From contig CACXFW010000085.1 of assembly GCA_902767065.1 (NCBI GenBank), forward strand, positions 1-6,402: a stretch of DNA of 6,402 nt, read 5' to 3'. Both the position numbers and the translations under genes were made by a program. The notes under the pieces are model-generated. The model saw only the letters and a program-made list of their open reading frames with translations, was not told the origin of the DNA and ran no database searches. Positions 1-6,130 of this stretch are shown piece after piece. This DNA is from an uncultured Lachnospiraceae bacterium. Its GTDB lineage: Bacteria; Bacillota; Clostridia; Lachnospirales; Lachnospiraceae. Position 1 is the first letter of the stretch. Each line of letters begins with the position of its first letter.

Positions 1-14
1 GCGGGCTACGCTGA

Positions 15-42
15 CTGACGACAACGCAACAGCTGACGACAA
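15..42. repeat. Short imperfect tandem direct repeat
   Basis: The decamer CTGACGACAA occurs at 15-24 and again at 33-42, a spacing of 18 bases. It lies beyond the terminator of the transporter operon, in a stretch with no coding signal. Only two copies are visible and the window ends just to the left, so a longer array cannot be excluded. It may be chance. Confidence 0.3.
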
Positions 43-84
43 GGTGGTACGAATTAATAAAAGAATGATTGAGACGACACACTA

Positions 85-124
85 GAGAAAAGCCGGCGGC
101 AAAAGCACTATGATGGCCGCCGGA
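85..124 (-). terminator. Intrinsic terminator of the ABC transporter operon
   Basis: On the minus strand, CCGGCGGC (123-116) pairs perfectly with GCCGCCGG (100-93) across a 15-nt loop, and CTTTTCTCT follows. It lies about 87 bases past the ATPase stop and is the first GC-rich hairpin with a T-rich tail there. A second hairpin without a T tail (151-171; CGGGACAG against CTGT, a bulged G, then CCCG) lies between the stop and this terminator. The rest of 125-210 shows nothing else. Confidence 0.75.
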
Positions 125-210
125 AGCTGATTGCGGATTGTTCCCCGCTCCGGGCACAGGCAGCTGTCCCGCTGAAAGCCCCATGCCGGGTGCGGCCCGC
201 AATATCTTCG

Positions 211-1023
211 TCAGGACAGCAGGATCCGGTCGTTATCCAGTTCCTTTCCGGCCTGGATCTTAAACTGCTCCAGCAGATCCTCCACCCTCATCGAGGCGCG
301 TTCCTCCCCGCTCTTATCCAGGATGATCCTCCCGCTGAACATCATCAGCGTGCGGTTCCCGACCTCCAGAGCCTGATGCATGTTGTGCGTCACCATCAGG
401 CAGGTCAGGTCCCGTTCTTTTACAATCTTTTTCGTCAGTTCCAGCACCTTCCCGGCGGTAGCCGGATCGAGAGCGGCGGTGTGCTCATCCAGAAGAAGGA
501 TCTTCGGCGTCACCATCGTAGCCATGACAAGCGTCAGGGCCTGACGCTGGCCGCCGGACAGAAGCCCTACAGGATTCTTCATGCGGTCCTCCAGTCCCAT
601 GTCCAGCTGTGCAAGCTGCTCCCGGAACAATTCCTTCTCCTTTCTGGAAATCGAAGAAAACAGGCTTTTCTGGTGATAGGAAGCCTTCAGGTAAGCGAGC
701 GCCATGTTCTCCTCAATGGTCATATGCGGCGCCGTACCCCTGAGCGGGTCCTGGAACAGATGGCCGATATCCCTGCTTCTCAGATACTCCTTCTTGAAGG
801 TAATATCCTCTCCGTCAAGAATGATCGCTCCGGTATCCGTATAAAATGCCCCGGTAATCGCGTTAAACAGGGTTGATTTTCCGGCGCCGTTGCTCCCGAC
901 GATCGTCGCGAAATCGCCCTTTTTCATCTCGAGATTCACATTGGAAAGCGCTGCTTTCTCATTGATCGTTCCCGAATTGAATGTCTTGCTGACATTGACC
1001 AGCTGCAGCATCAGACCACTCAT
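211..1023 (-). CDS. ABC transporter ATP-binding protein (COG1101-like)
   Basis: This is the cytoplasmic ATPase that powers the importer encoded by the two genes upstream. All nucleotide-binding motifs are intact in the 270-residue product: Walker A GSNGAGKST at 43-51, Q-loop Q91 in LFQDP, signature LSGGQ at 155-159, Walker B ILLLDE at 175-180 with catalytic E180, D-loop AALD at 183-186, and H-loop H213 in VTHN. The start overlaps the permease stop as ATGA, which points to translational coupling; AGGG lies 7 nt upstream of that ATG. A later in-frame Met (residue 5) is a less likely start. The family is the single-ATPase type found with ABC_sub_bind binding proteins and BPD_transp_2 permeases; such ATPases presumably act as homodimers. 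The class is certain. The substrate cannot be read from an ATPase. Confidence 0.95.
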   Translation of the reverse strand: MSGLMLQLVNVSKTFNSGTINEKAALSNVNLEMKKGDFATIVGSNGAGKSTLFNAITGAFYTDTGAIILDGEDITFKKEYLRSRDIGHLFQDPLRGTAPHMTIEENMALAYLKASYHQKSLFSSISRKEKELFREQLAQLDMGLEDRMKNPVGLLSGGQRQALTLVMATMVTPKILLLDEHTAALDPATAGKVLELTKKIVKERDLTCLMVTHNMHQALEVGNRTLMMFSGRIILDKSGEERASMRVEDLLEQFKIQAGKELDNDRILLS

Positions 1024-1946
1024 GCCTGTACCCTGTCCTTTCTCTTCCTTCTGCGATAAAACTCCAAGGCGGTTTTTACATGAGGAGCGCAGATCGCGAC
1101 AGTAACGATAATGGCGGACGCCAGCTTCAGGAACTCAGCCGGCATGCTGAACTTCATCGCGATGGCAACGATCAGGCGGTATACACACGAACCCAGGACC
1201 GCACCGAGGGCACGCACGAAGATCGGCCCCCTTCTGACCAGCGTCATACCGATCATCAGGGACGCCAGTGCGATCGTAACCTGCCCTGTGCCGAAATTGA
1301 TGTCGCAGCTCTTCTGGTACTGGGCGAGCAGCGCTCCGGAGAGCGCCGTCAGAGAAGAGGAAAGGCAAAGGCCTACGGTAATGGTGAACGCGGGATTGAT
1401 CGAGGATGCCATCACCATGGATTCATTGTCTCCCGTGGCGCGGATCGAAAGCCCCAGCGTTGTGTTCAGAAACCAGTGCAGGATCAGGCAGATCACCAGT
1501 ATCACCGCGAGCAGAATGAGAACGGTATAAAGCTTCTTATAGACCGGATGGGAGGAAACGCCCTTGGCCAGTGAGAAGATCGTGTCTGAGCCGAATACAT
1601 TCAGGTTCGCGCTGGATCCCATCGCGAGGAAGTTGATCGTGTACAGGCCGGTGTTGACGATAATGCCTGCCAGGATCGACTGGACATGAAGCCTTGTCTG
1701 AAGGAATGCCGTCACGTATCCGGACAAAACCCCTGCGGCCATGGCAGCCGGAAATGCGAGAAACGGATGCCCGGAAACCGTTACGCTTGCGCCGATGGCG
1801 CAGCCCAATGTAAAGCAGCCATCCGTAGACAGATCCGCAATGTTCAGCAGCATAAAGGAAATGTACAGCGCAAGGGCGACAAGTCCGTACAAAAGCCCGA
1901 GTTCCATGGATGTGGTGAACTGGGACCCTGTAAAAAACTGAATCAT
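1020..1946 (-). CDS. ABC transporter permease (BPD_transp_2 / COG4120-like)
   Basis: This is the membrane channel subunit of the importer. The 308-residue product is very hydrophobic, with roughly eight or nine membrane segments (about 14-36, 44-58, 62-84, 92-110, 138-160, 188-208, 222-236, 243-265, 273-290). It ends in a basic cytoplasmic tail, RRRKRKDR. The stretch around 168-185, with RATGDNESM followed by INP, matches the cytoplasmic loop of BPD_transp_2 permeases that contacts the ATPase. The start ATG is preceded by GAGGAG with a 9-nt spacer. It lies 67 bases after the binding-protein stop, with no terminator between them, and its stop overlaps the ATPase start. Only one permease gene is present, so a homodimer is likely. 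Some relatives are reported as tryptophan or aromatic amino acid permeases; that is a family-level hint, not an assignment. Confidence 0.93.
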   Translation of the reverse strand: MIQFFTGSQFTTSMELGLLYGLVALALYISFMLLNIADLSTDGCFTLGCAIGASVTVSGHPFLAFPAAMAAGVLSGYVTAFLQTRLHVQSILAGIIVNTGLYTINFLAMGSSANLNVFGSDTIFSLAKGVSSHPVYKKLYTVLILLAVILVICLILHWFLNTTLGLSIRATGDNESMVMASSINPAFTITVGLCLSSSLTALSGALLAQYQKSCDINFGTGQVTIALASLMIGMTLVRRGPIFVRALGAVLGSCVYRLIVAIAMKFSMPAEFLKLASAIIVTVAICAPHVKTALEFYRRRKRKDRVQA

Positions 1947-2013
1947 GAATCGGCACTCCTCACAGACAGGACAACATCAGCGGGTATCATTATTCGTCAG
2001 AGGTATCCTCGTA

Positions 2014-3033
2014 TCACGATTCTACATCCGAGAATTCCTTTGCCGTCACGGTCGTACGCACTTCGTCGCACAGCTCTTCAAACATGCTGTAGTCAAGGCC
2101 GATCGCTTCCGCCGTCTCGGTGTTTACGGTGACAATCCCGTTATCCAGCATCTGAACCGGCGTTTCTGCCGGATCCGCGCCTGCCAGGATGTCGGCAACC
2201 ATGTCGGCTGTAGCAATTCCGAGGCTCTCATAGTTCACGCCGTATCCGCAGAATGCTCCGTTGAGCGCGAAGGAATCCGCTCCGCAGTAATGTGGAATTC
2301 CGGCATCCAGGAAATCCTCATAGATATTCAGTTCAGCAGTCATGACCGTATTGTCGGTAGGCGTAAAGACAGCTTCCACATCCTCCCCGATCAGAGCCTG
2401 AGCAGCCTGAATCACCTCATCGGCAGTGTTTCCGGTCTTCTCGACAACCTCAATCCCGTTCTCCTCGCAGAAGGCCTTTGCTTCCTTTACCGGCTTCTCG
2501 GATGCGGATTCACTCTTCGAGTACAGGAGACCGATTTTGCTGATCTCAGGATTTGCGGCAGTAATCAGCTTCATGACGGCTTCCGTGTTCAGACCGTCAG
2601 AGGTGCCGGTGACATTGCTCCCCGGCGCATCATTGGATGCCACCAGTTTGGCGCCTTCCGGATCAGACACAGCCGAAAAGATCACGGGGATCTGAGAATC
2701 CTCAGTGGCAGCCTGCATGATCACAGCGGCCGGAGTCGCGATCGGGACAATCGCGTCAACCTCCTGATCGACGAAATCCGTCGCCATCTGGTTCAGCGTC
2801 CCGGAATCGGCGTTCCCATTCTTATCAATCACTTCAATCGTAATGCCAAGCTCTTCACTCTTCACGGCAAGTTCGTCGATGATCGCCTGTTCAATCTGGT
2901 TCAGGGACGCATCGTCGACGAACTTGGCAATCGCGACAGTTACGGTCTTTTCCTCATCCGCCATGACAGACAGCGGAAGGGCAGCCGCGAAAGTCATGGA
3001 TGCAGCGATCACACAGGCAAGGCTTCTTTTCAT
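2014..3033 (-). CDS. ABC transporter substrate-binding protein (ABC_sub_bind family), secreted
   Basis: This is the extracellular ligand-capturing subunit of the importer. From the chosen start it is 339 residues, typical for PF04392/COG2984-type proteins. An N-terminal signal peptide (KR at 2-3, hydrophobic to about 22) ends in VMA with likely signal-peptidase I cleavage after A25, before DEEK. Family-like stretches include PIATPAA (97-103), SAVSDPEGAKLV (120-131), TPTDNTV (224-230) and GADSFALNGA (251-260), consistent with a two-lobed periplasmic-binding fold. Two adjacent ATG codons end at 3036 and 3033; AGGAGG sits 5 nt from the first and 8 nt from the second, so I chose the second. A farther ATG at 3051 overlaps the Shine-Dalgarno itself and is unlikely. 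The expected lipobox cysteine is missing: the only early Cys (residue 7) lies too close to the N-terminus. The ligand is unknown; tryptophan, tyrosine or another small solute are possibilities from the family. Confidence 0.92.
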   Translation of the reverse strand: MKRSLACVIAASMTFAAALPLSVMADEEKTVTVAIAKFVDDASLNQIEQAIIDELAVKSEELGITIEVIDKNGNADSGTLNQMATDFVDQEVDAIVPIATPAAVIMQAATEDSQIPVIFSAVSDPEGAKLVASNDAPGSNVTGTSDGLNTEAVMKLITAANPEISKIGLLYSKSESASEKPVKEAKAFCEENGIEVVEKTGNTADEVIQAAQALIGEDVEAVFTPTDNTVMTAELNIYEDFLDAGIPHYCGADSFALNGAFCGYGVNYESLGIATADMVADILAGADPAETPVQMLDNGIVTVNTETAEAIGLDYSMFEELCDEVRTTVTAKEFSDVES

Positions 3034-3041
3034 CATGAGTT

Positions 3042-3049
3042 CCTCCTCC
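3042..3049 (-). promoter_or_regulatory. Ribosome-binding site of the substrate-binding protein gene
   Basis: Minus-strand GGAGGAGG is a very strong Shine-Dalgarno. Its position decides the start: it overlaps the codons of the longest possible reading frame and is well spaced for the ATG pair ending at 3036 and 3033. A second GGAGG (3149-3145) lies about 100 nt upstream inside the leader with no sensible reading frame after it. Confidence 0.85.
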
Positions 3050-3059
3050 ATTCACATGT

Positions 3060-3115
3060 CAGCCGCCGGCATAATCCGGCCGAAGGCTGCTCTCAGAAAA
3101 TCACGCTTCTGAGAG
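3060..3115 (-). promoter_or_regulatory. Two abutting hairpins just upstream of the transporter RBS
   Basis: On the minus strand, CTCTCAGAA (3115-3107) pairs perfectly with TTCTGAGAG (3098-3090) over an 8-nt loop. Immediately after it, CAGCC (3089-3085) pairs with GGCTG (3064-3060), and inside this GCCGG (3080-3076) pairs with CCGGC (3069-3065), with a four-base bulge on one side. Neither hairpin is followed by a T tract, so neither is a credible intrinsic terminator. They end 10 bases before the Shine-Dalgarno. They may stabilise the mRNA 5' region or form the expression platform of the leader. Confidence 0.6.
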
Positions 3116-3121
3116 ATCAAC

Positions 3122-3342
3122 ACATAGTGTGGTAACTGTTCAGTCCTCCACAGTTCAGGACACAGAGTGTGCTGAACTGTTGTTATTATTCGCAGACAGA
3201 CAGGCTGTGAATAGCCAGATACCGTTCGAAAGTGCGAGTCTTGAGAGACGAAGCAGTTTCGATTACGGTATCGGCAACCGACCGGACTAAGTCAGATATA
3301 AACATAGGTTTATAGATGAGTAACGAACAGTTACAAAATACG
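3122..3342 (-). ncRNA. Highly structured 5' leader of the transporter operon, possible novel riboswitch-like element
   Basis: The predicted transcript starts near 3342 and runs about 300 nt before the first gene. On the minus strand, GTAACTGTTC (3334-3325) and GAACAGTTAC (3141-3132) are perfect 10-base complements that would close a multi-branch domain. Inside are four hairpins: TATAAAC/GTTTATA with a 4-nt loop (3314-3297); a 62-nt near-continuous helix (3275-3214) made of 11, 6, 3 and 4 bp blocks; TATTC/GAATA (3213-3187), directly abutting it; and ACAGTTCAG/CTGAACTGT (3180-3150) with an inner 4-bp extension. I compared it from memory with T-box (no GGGTGGNACC), lysine, TPP, SAM, cobalamin, glycine, FMN, M-box and c-di-GMP consensus elements and found no match. 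The folding is read by eye; ligand and function are unknown. Confidence 0.55.
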
Positions 3343-3348
3343 CTCTTT

Positions 3349-3377
3349 ATTATATTACAGTATTAAAGTGCAGACAA
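3349..3377 (-). promoter_or_regulatory. Sigma-A-type promoter of the ABC transporter operon
   Basis: The minus-strand -35 box TTGTCT (3377-3372) and a perfect -10 box TATAAT (3354-3349) are separated by exactly 17 bases of AT-rich sequence. The transcription start should fall near 3342, only about 8 nt before the 5' arm of the leader's closing stem, which supports both the promoter and the leader domain. Confidence 0.85.
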
Positions 3378-3414
3378 GAAACCAGCAGTTGACAGATGCG
3401 CATACAGAGGTTTC
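3378..3414. repeat. Inverted repeat abutting the -35 box, possible operator
   Basis: GAAACC (3378-3383) and GGTTTC (3409-3414) are perfect 6-base inverted repeats flanking a central 8-base palindrome ATGCGCAT (3396-3403). The left arm begins at the base next to the -35 hexamer of the transporter promoter. The layout suits a regulator-binding site, but the arms are short and the outer repeat could be chance. Confidence 0.3.
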
Positions 3415-3417
3415 ATT

Positions 3418-3541
3418 GTTACAGGTCGCACCCCGGCCAGCCTCCTGCTTAAGACACAGGGATCCTTCGTTACTCCCCCCGAAAGTCTACACTCAGGATC
3501 TCTGTCTCTGCCTTGGGGCCGGCCGGGATGTAACCTGTAAC
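3418..3541. repeat. 124-bp imperfect inverted repeat (unknown structured RNA or small palindromic element)
   Basis: The 21-base arms 3418-3438 and 3521-3541 pair throughout except for one mismatch and two G-U pairs when read as minus-strand RNA. The outermost nine bases, GTTACAGGT against ACCTGTAAC, are perfect. Pairing continues inward with GGCC/GGCT, then after an internal loop with AGA/TCT and ACAG-GATCC against GGATC-CTGT, leaving a 30-base apical segment. No convincing reading frame lies inside. The rod shape with an internal loop recalls 6S RNA, but the element is shorter and no 6S consensus was recognised. Terminal inverted repeats flanked by similar sequences (AATGAGAC and AATGAAAC on the minus strand) would also suit a MITE-like insertion. 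Confidence 0.5.
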
Positions 3542-3606
3542 GTCTCATTTTCAAAACCAGGTCCACATCCTGGCTCCGCGGATTCGGGCAGTCTTTCCAT
3601 ATACGG

Positions 3607-3645
3607 AAAAAACCACCGGGAATGATTCTCCCGGAGGTCTTTTTC
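3607..3645 (-). terminator. pnp: Terminator of the rpsO-pnp transcript, T-rich on both strands
   Basis: Minus-strand ACCTCCGGGA (3638-3629) pairs with TCCCGGTGGT (3621-3612) with a single T-T mismatch and a 7-nt loop, followed by six T (3612-3607). It lies about 30 bases after the pnp stop. On the plus strand the same stem is followed by TCTTTTT, so it could also stop transcripts coming from the left. Confidence 0.85.
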
Positions 3646-3674
3646 CTCTTTTATGACAGATCGACGGATCCGGT

Positions 3675-5786
3675 TCAGGCTGACTGATAAGGTCCCTGCT
3701 TGACATCTTTCATGGAGAAGGAGAGCCTTCCCATCTTGTCCTTGCCCAGGCATACGACCGTCACCCTGTCTCCGAGCGTCAGGACATCTTCCACATGGTT
3801 GATCCTGTGCTTCGCGATCTTGGAAATATGGACCATGCCTTCCTTTCCGGGTGCGAATTCGATAAACGCGCCGAATTCCTTGATGGAAACAACGGTTCCG
3901 GACAGAATCTGGCCTTCTTCAAATTCTGTGGTAATGATACGGATCATATCGATCGCGGCATTGATCGCATCGATATCGGTTCCGCATACATTGACGCTGC
4001 CATCCTCATCAATGTCGATCTTCGCACCGGTGCGGGCAACAATCTCATTGATGGTCTTGCCTCTCTGGCCGACCACATCCCCGATCTTCGCAGGATCGAT
4101 CTGAATCTGGACGATCTTCGGCGCATACGGGGACAGCTCTGCACGGGGCTCGGCGATGCAAGGGGTCATGACTTCGTTGAGGATATACTCCCTCGCCTGT
4201 CTTGTACGGGCAATGGCCTCCTCCACGATCGGACGGGTCAGCCCATGAATCTTGATATCCATCTGGATCGCAGTAATTCCGTCATGCGTTCCGGCGACCT
4301 TGAAGTCCATGTCTCCAAAGAAGTCTTCCAGACCCTGGATATCCGTCAGAACCAGGTAATCATCATCCGTCTCCCCGGTTACAAGGCCGCAGGAGATTCC
4401 CGCGACTGGCTTTTTGATCGGGACGCCGGCAGCCATCAGGGACATCGTGGATGCGCAGATGGAGGCCTGGGAGGTCGAACCATTGGACTCAAACGTCTCA
4501 GATACAAGACGGATCGCGTACGGAAATTCTTCCTTGGAAGGAATCATCGGGCGAAGCGCTCTCTCCGCCAGAGCGCCATGACCGATCTCACGGCGTCCCG
4601 GGCCTCTGGACGGCTTGGTCTCGCCAACCGAGTAGGACGGGAAATTATACTGATGGATGTAACGCTTCTCGGTGATATTGTCATCGAGACCTTCCACTCT
4701 CTGAACTTCAGACAGCGGAGCAAGCGTTGTGATCGTGCAGATCTGCGTCTGTCCGCGCGTGAACATGGCGCTTCCGTGAACTCTCGGGATCAGATCGATC
4801 TCCGCTGCCAGCGGACGGATCTCATCAATCCTTCTTCCGTCCGGTCTCTTGTGATCCTTCAGGATCATCTTGCGGACTGTCTTTTTCTCATACTGGTACA
4901 TCGCGTCAGGAAGGATGGCAAGCCAGTCTTCCCTGTCCGCCCACGCTTCTTCCACACGCTGTGTCAGGGCACGGACATTCTCTTCTCTCTCCTGCTTGAC
5001 GTCGGTAAAGACAGCCTTCTCCATCTCCTCGCCGGGAACTAGCTCCTTCAGCGCCGCGAAGACTTCTTCCGGTACAGCCGCCGACTCATAGGCATGCTTC
5101 GGCTTGCCGGCCTCGGCTACAATCTTGTTGATAAAGTCGATGATGGTCAGGTTGATGTCGTGGCACTTGTAGATCGCCTCGAGCATCGTCTCTTCCTTAA
5201 CCTCCTTCGCACCGGCTTCGATCATGATGACCTTGGTGGAGGTGGAAGCGACGGTCAGCTGAAGATCGCCCTCATCCCACTGCTTCTGGGAGGGATTGAC
5301 AATAAACTCACCGTCAACCAGGCCCATCTGCGTCATCGCGCAGGGTCCGTCAAACGGGATATCGGAAATGCATGTTGCGATGGCTGATCCGAGCATGGCA
5401 ACCAGTTCGGGCCTGCATTCCGGGTCAACGCTCATGACAAGATTGTTCAGGGTGACATCATTGCGGTAATCCTTCGGAAACAGGGGACGCATGGGACGGT
5501 CGATCACTCTGCAGGTCAGGACAGCGTTCTCACTGGACTTGCCCTCCCGCTTGTTGAATCCGCCCGGCATCTTGCCGACCGCATAGTATTTTTCCTCAAA
5601 ATCTACCGACAGCGGAAAGAAATCGATACCTTCACGGGGCTTTTCAGACGCAGTAGCCGTACTCAGAACGGTCGTGTCGCCATAATGCATGAAAGCCGCG
5701 CCGTTCGCCTGTGCCGCAACTCTTCCGACATCGACACTGAGCGTACGTCCGCCGATCTCCATGGAAAATGTTTTTCCCTTCTGCAT
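3675..5786 (-). CDS. pnp: Polynucleotide phosphorylase (polyribonucleotide nucleotidyltransferase)
   Basis: PNPase degrades RNA 3' to 5' using phosphate, releasing nucleoside diphosphates, as a trimer in the cytoplasm. The 703-residue product is full length: first RNase PH-like domain about 1-230 (with GKMPGGFNKREG at 71-82), a helical linker, second RNase PH-like domain about 315-545, KH domain about 555-617 and S1 domain about 622-695. Active-site features are intact: RRE at 398-400, phosphate-binding GSTSQ at 436-440, and D488, D494 and K496 in the FFGDMDFK region, corresponding to E. coli D486, D492 and K494. The KH loop reads GQRG instead of the more common G-x-GG. The start ATG lies 77 bases after rpsO, behind AAGGAG with a long 13-base spacer; no better in-frame start is visible. 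It is cotranscribed with rpsO, probably with processing at the hairpin between them. Confidence 0.98.
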   Translation of the reverse strand: MQKGKTFSMEIGGRTLSVDVGRVAAQANGAAFMHYGDTTVLSTATASEKPREGIDFFPLSVDFEEKYYAVGKMPGGFNKREGKSSENAVLTCRVIDRPMRPLFPKDYRNDVTLNNLVMSVDPECRPELVAMLGSAIATCISDIPFDGPCAMTQMGLVDGEFIVNPSQKQWDEGDLQLTVASTSTKVIMIEAGAKEVKEETMLEAIYKCHDINLTIIDFINKIVAEAGKPKHAYESAAVPEEVFAALKELVPGEEMEKAVFTDVKQEREENVRALTQRVEEAWADREDWLAILPDAMYQYEKKTVRKMILKDHKRPDGRRIDEIRPLAAEIDLIPRVHGSAMFTRGQTQICTITTLAPLSEVQRVEGLDDNITEKRYIHQYNFPSYSVGETKPSRGPGRREIGHGALAERALRPMIPSKEEFPYAIRLVSETFESNGSTSQASICASTMSLMAAGVPIKKPVAGISCGLVTGETDDDYLVLTDIQGLEDFFGDMDFKVAGTHDGITAIQMDIKIHGLTRPIVEEAIARTRQAREYILNEVMTPCIAEPRAELSPYAPKIVQIQIDPAKIGDVVGQRGKTINEIVARTGAKIDIDEDGSVNVCGTDIDAINAAIDMIRIITTEFEEGQILSGTVVSIKEFGAFIEFAPGKEGMVHISKIAKHRINHVEDVLTLGDRVTVVCLGKDKMGRLSFSMKDVKQGPYQSA

Positions 5787-5819
5787 GTTATCTACTATTC
5801 TCCTTTCGATATAAAGCTC

Positions 5820-5853
5820 AAAAGCACCCGGCCCAGCAACGGTCCGGGTGCTT
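5820..5853 (-). terminator. rpsO-pnp intergenic hairpin, partial terminator or processing site
   Basis: Minus-strand AAGCACCCGG (5853-5844) pairs perfectly with CCGGGTGCTT (5831-5822) over a 12-nt loop that could shorten by extra pairing. The stem is strong but the tail is only four T, so read-through into pnp is expected. In other bacteria the rpsO-pnp spacer carries a terminator and/or an RNase-cleaved stem used for pnp autoregulation; the position matches, but the mechanism here is inferred. Confidence 0.65.
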
Positions 5854-5863
5854 ACGTACAGAA

Positions 5864-6130
5864 TTATTTACGAAGTCCGAGCTTCGCGATCAGAGAACGA
5901 TAACCCTCGATATCTGTCTTCTTAAGATATTCCAGAAGGCCTCTTCTCTTACCAACCATCTTCAGAAGTCCTCTTCTGGAATGATGATCCTTCGGATTCA
6001 CTTTCAGGTGCTCGGTGAGCTCCCTGATGCGCTCTGTGAGAACCGCAACCTGAACCTCGGGGGAACCGGTATCTCCGGGCTGTCTTCCATACTCTTCAAT
6101 AATTGCTGTCTTCTTTTCTTTTGTAATCAT
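5864..6130 (-). CDS. rpsO: 30S ribosomal protein S15
   Basis: S15 is a primary binding protein of the 16S rRNA central domain and is needed for 30S platform assembly. The 88-residue product is of standard length with hallmark stretches [15 protein letters not shown] (21-35), [20 protein letters not shown] (47-66, containing the conserved rRNA-contacting residues) and the C-terminal YLKKTD plus LGLRK. The start is supported by AGGAGG 8 nt upstream. It precedes pnp, the very common bacterial gene pair, and both are read from the promoter at 6246-6274. S15 often represses its own translation by binding its leader. Confidence 0.98.
   Translation of the reverse strand: MITKEKKTAIIEEYGRQPGDTGSPEVQVAVLTERIRELTEHLKVNPKDHHSRRGLLKMVGKRRGLLEYLKKTDIEGYRSLIAKLGLRK

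Noticed and set aside
1945..3135. Long plus-strand open frame of 396 codons opposite the binding-protein gene
   Set aside because: It mirrors the real minus-strand gene, has no recognisable domain, and its composition (rich in His, Arg, Cys) is typical of an antisense shadow.
3127..3149. Leader peptide initiated from the internal GGAGG in the transporter leader
   Set aside because: The nearest ATG is about 19 nt away and encodes only two residues before a stop; no other start with proper spacing exists.
3223..3231. CGTTCGAAA resembles the T-loop of a tRNA
   Set aside because: The flanking bases do not form a T stem, there is no acceptor stem or anticodon arm, and the bases are accounted for by the long leader helix.
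3122..3342. T-box leader upstream of an amino-acid-type transporter
   Set aside because: The conserved GGGTGGNACC antiterminator sequence and the stem I AGTA motif are absent, and no intrinsic terminator precedes the gene.
3122..3342. Lysine riboswitch, suggested by the multi-helix junction and size
   Set aside because: The conserved junction sequences of that class, such as the GAGG(U/C)GC segment, are not present.
3363..3625. Short open frames in the pnp-transporter intergenic region, both strands
   Set aside because: No ribosome-binding sites, low-complexity shadow-like composition, and overlap with the inverted repeat.
3795..5042. Long plus-strand open frame of 415 codons opposite pnp
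   Set aside because: It lies wholly inside the unmistakable pnp gene and shows no protein-family features.
5787..5842. Separate promoter for pnp in the rpsO-pnp spacer
   Set aside because: The best candidate boxes (TTGCTG and TTTATA) match poorly and overlap the hairpin and Shine-Dalgarno.
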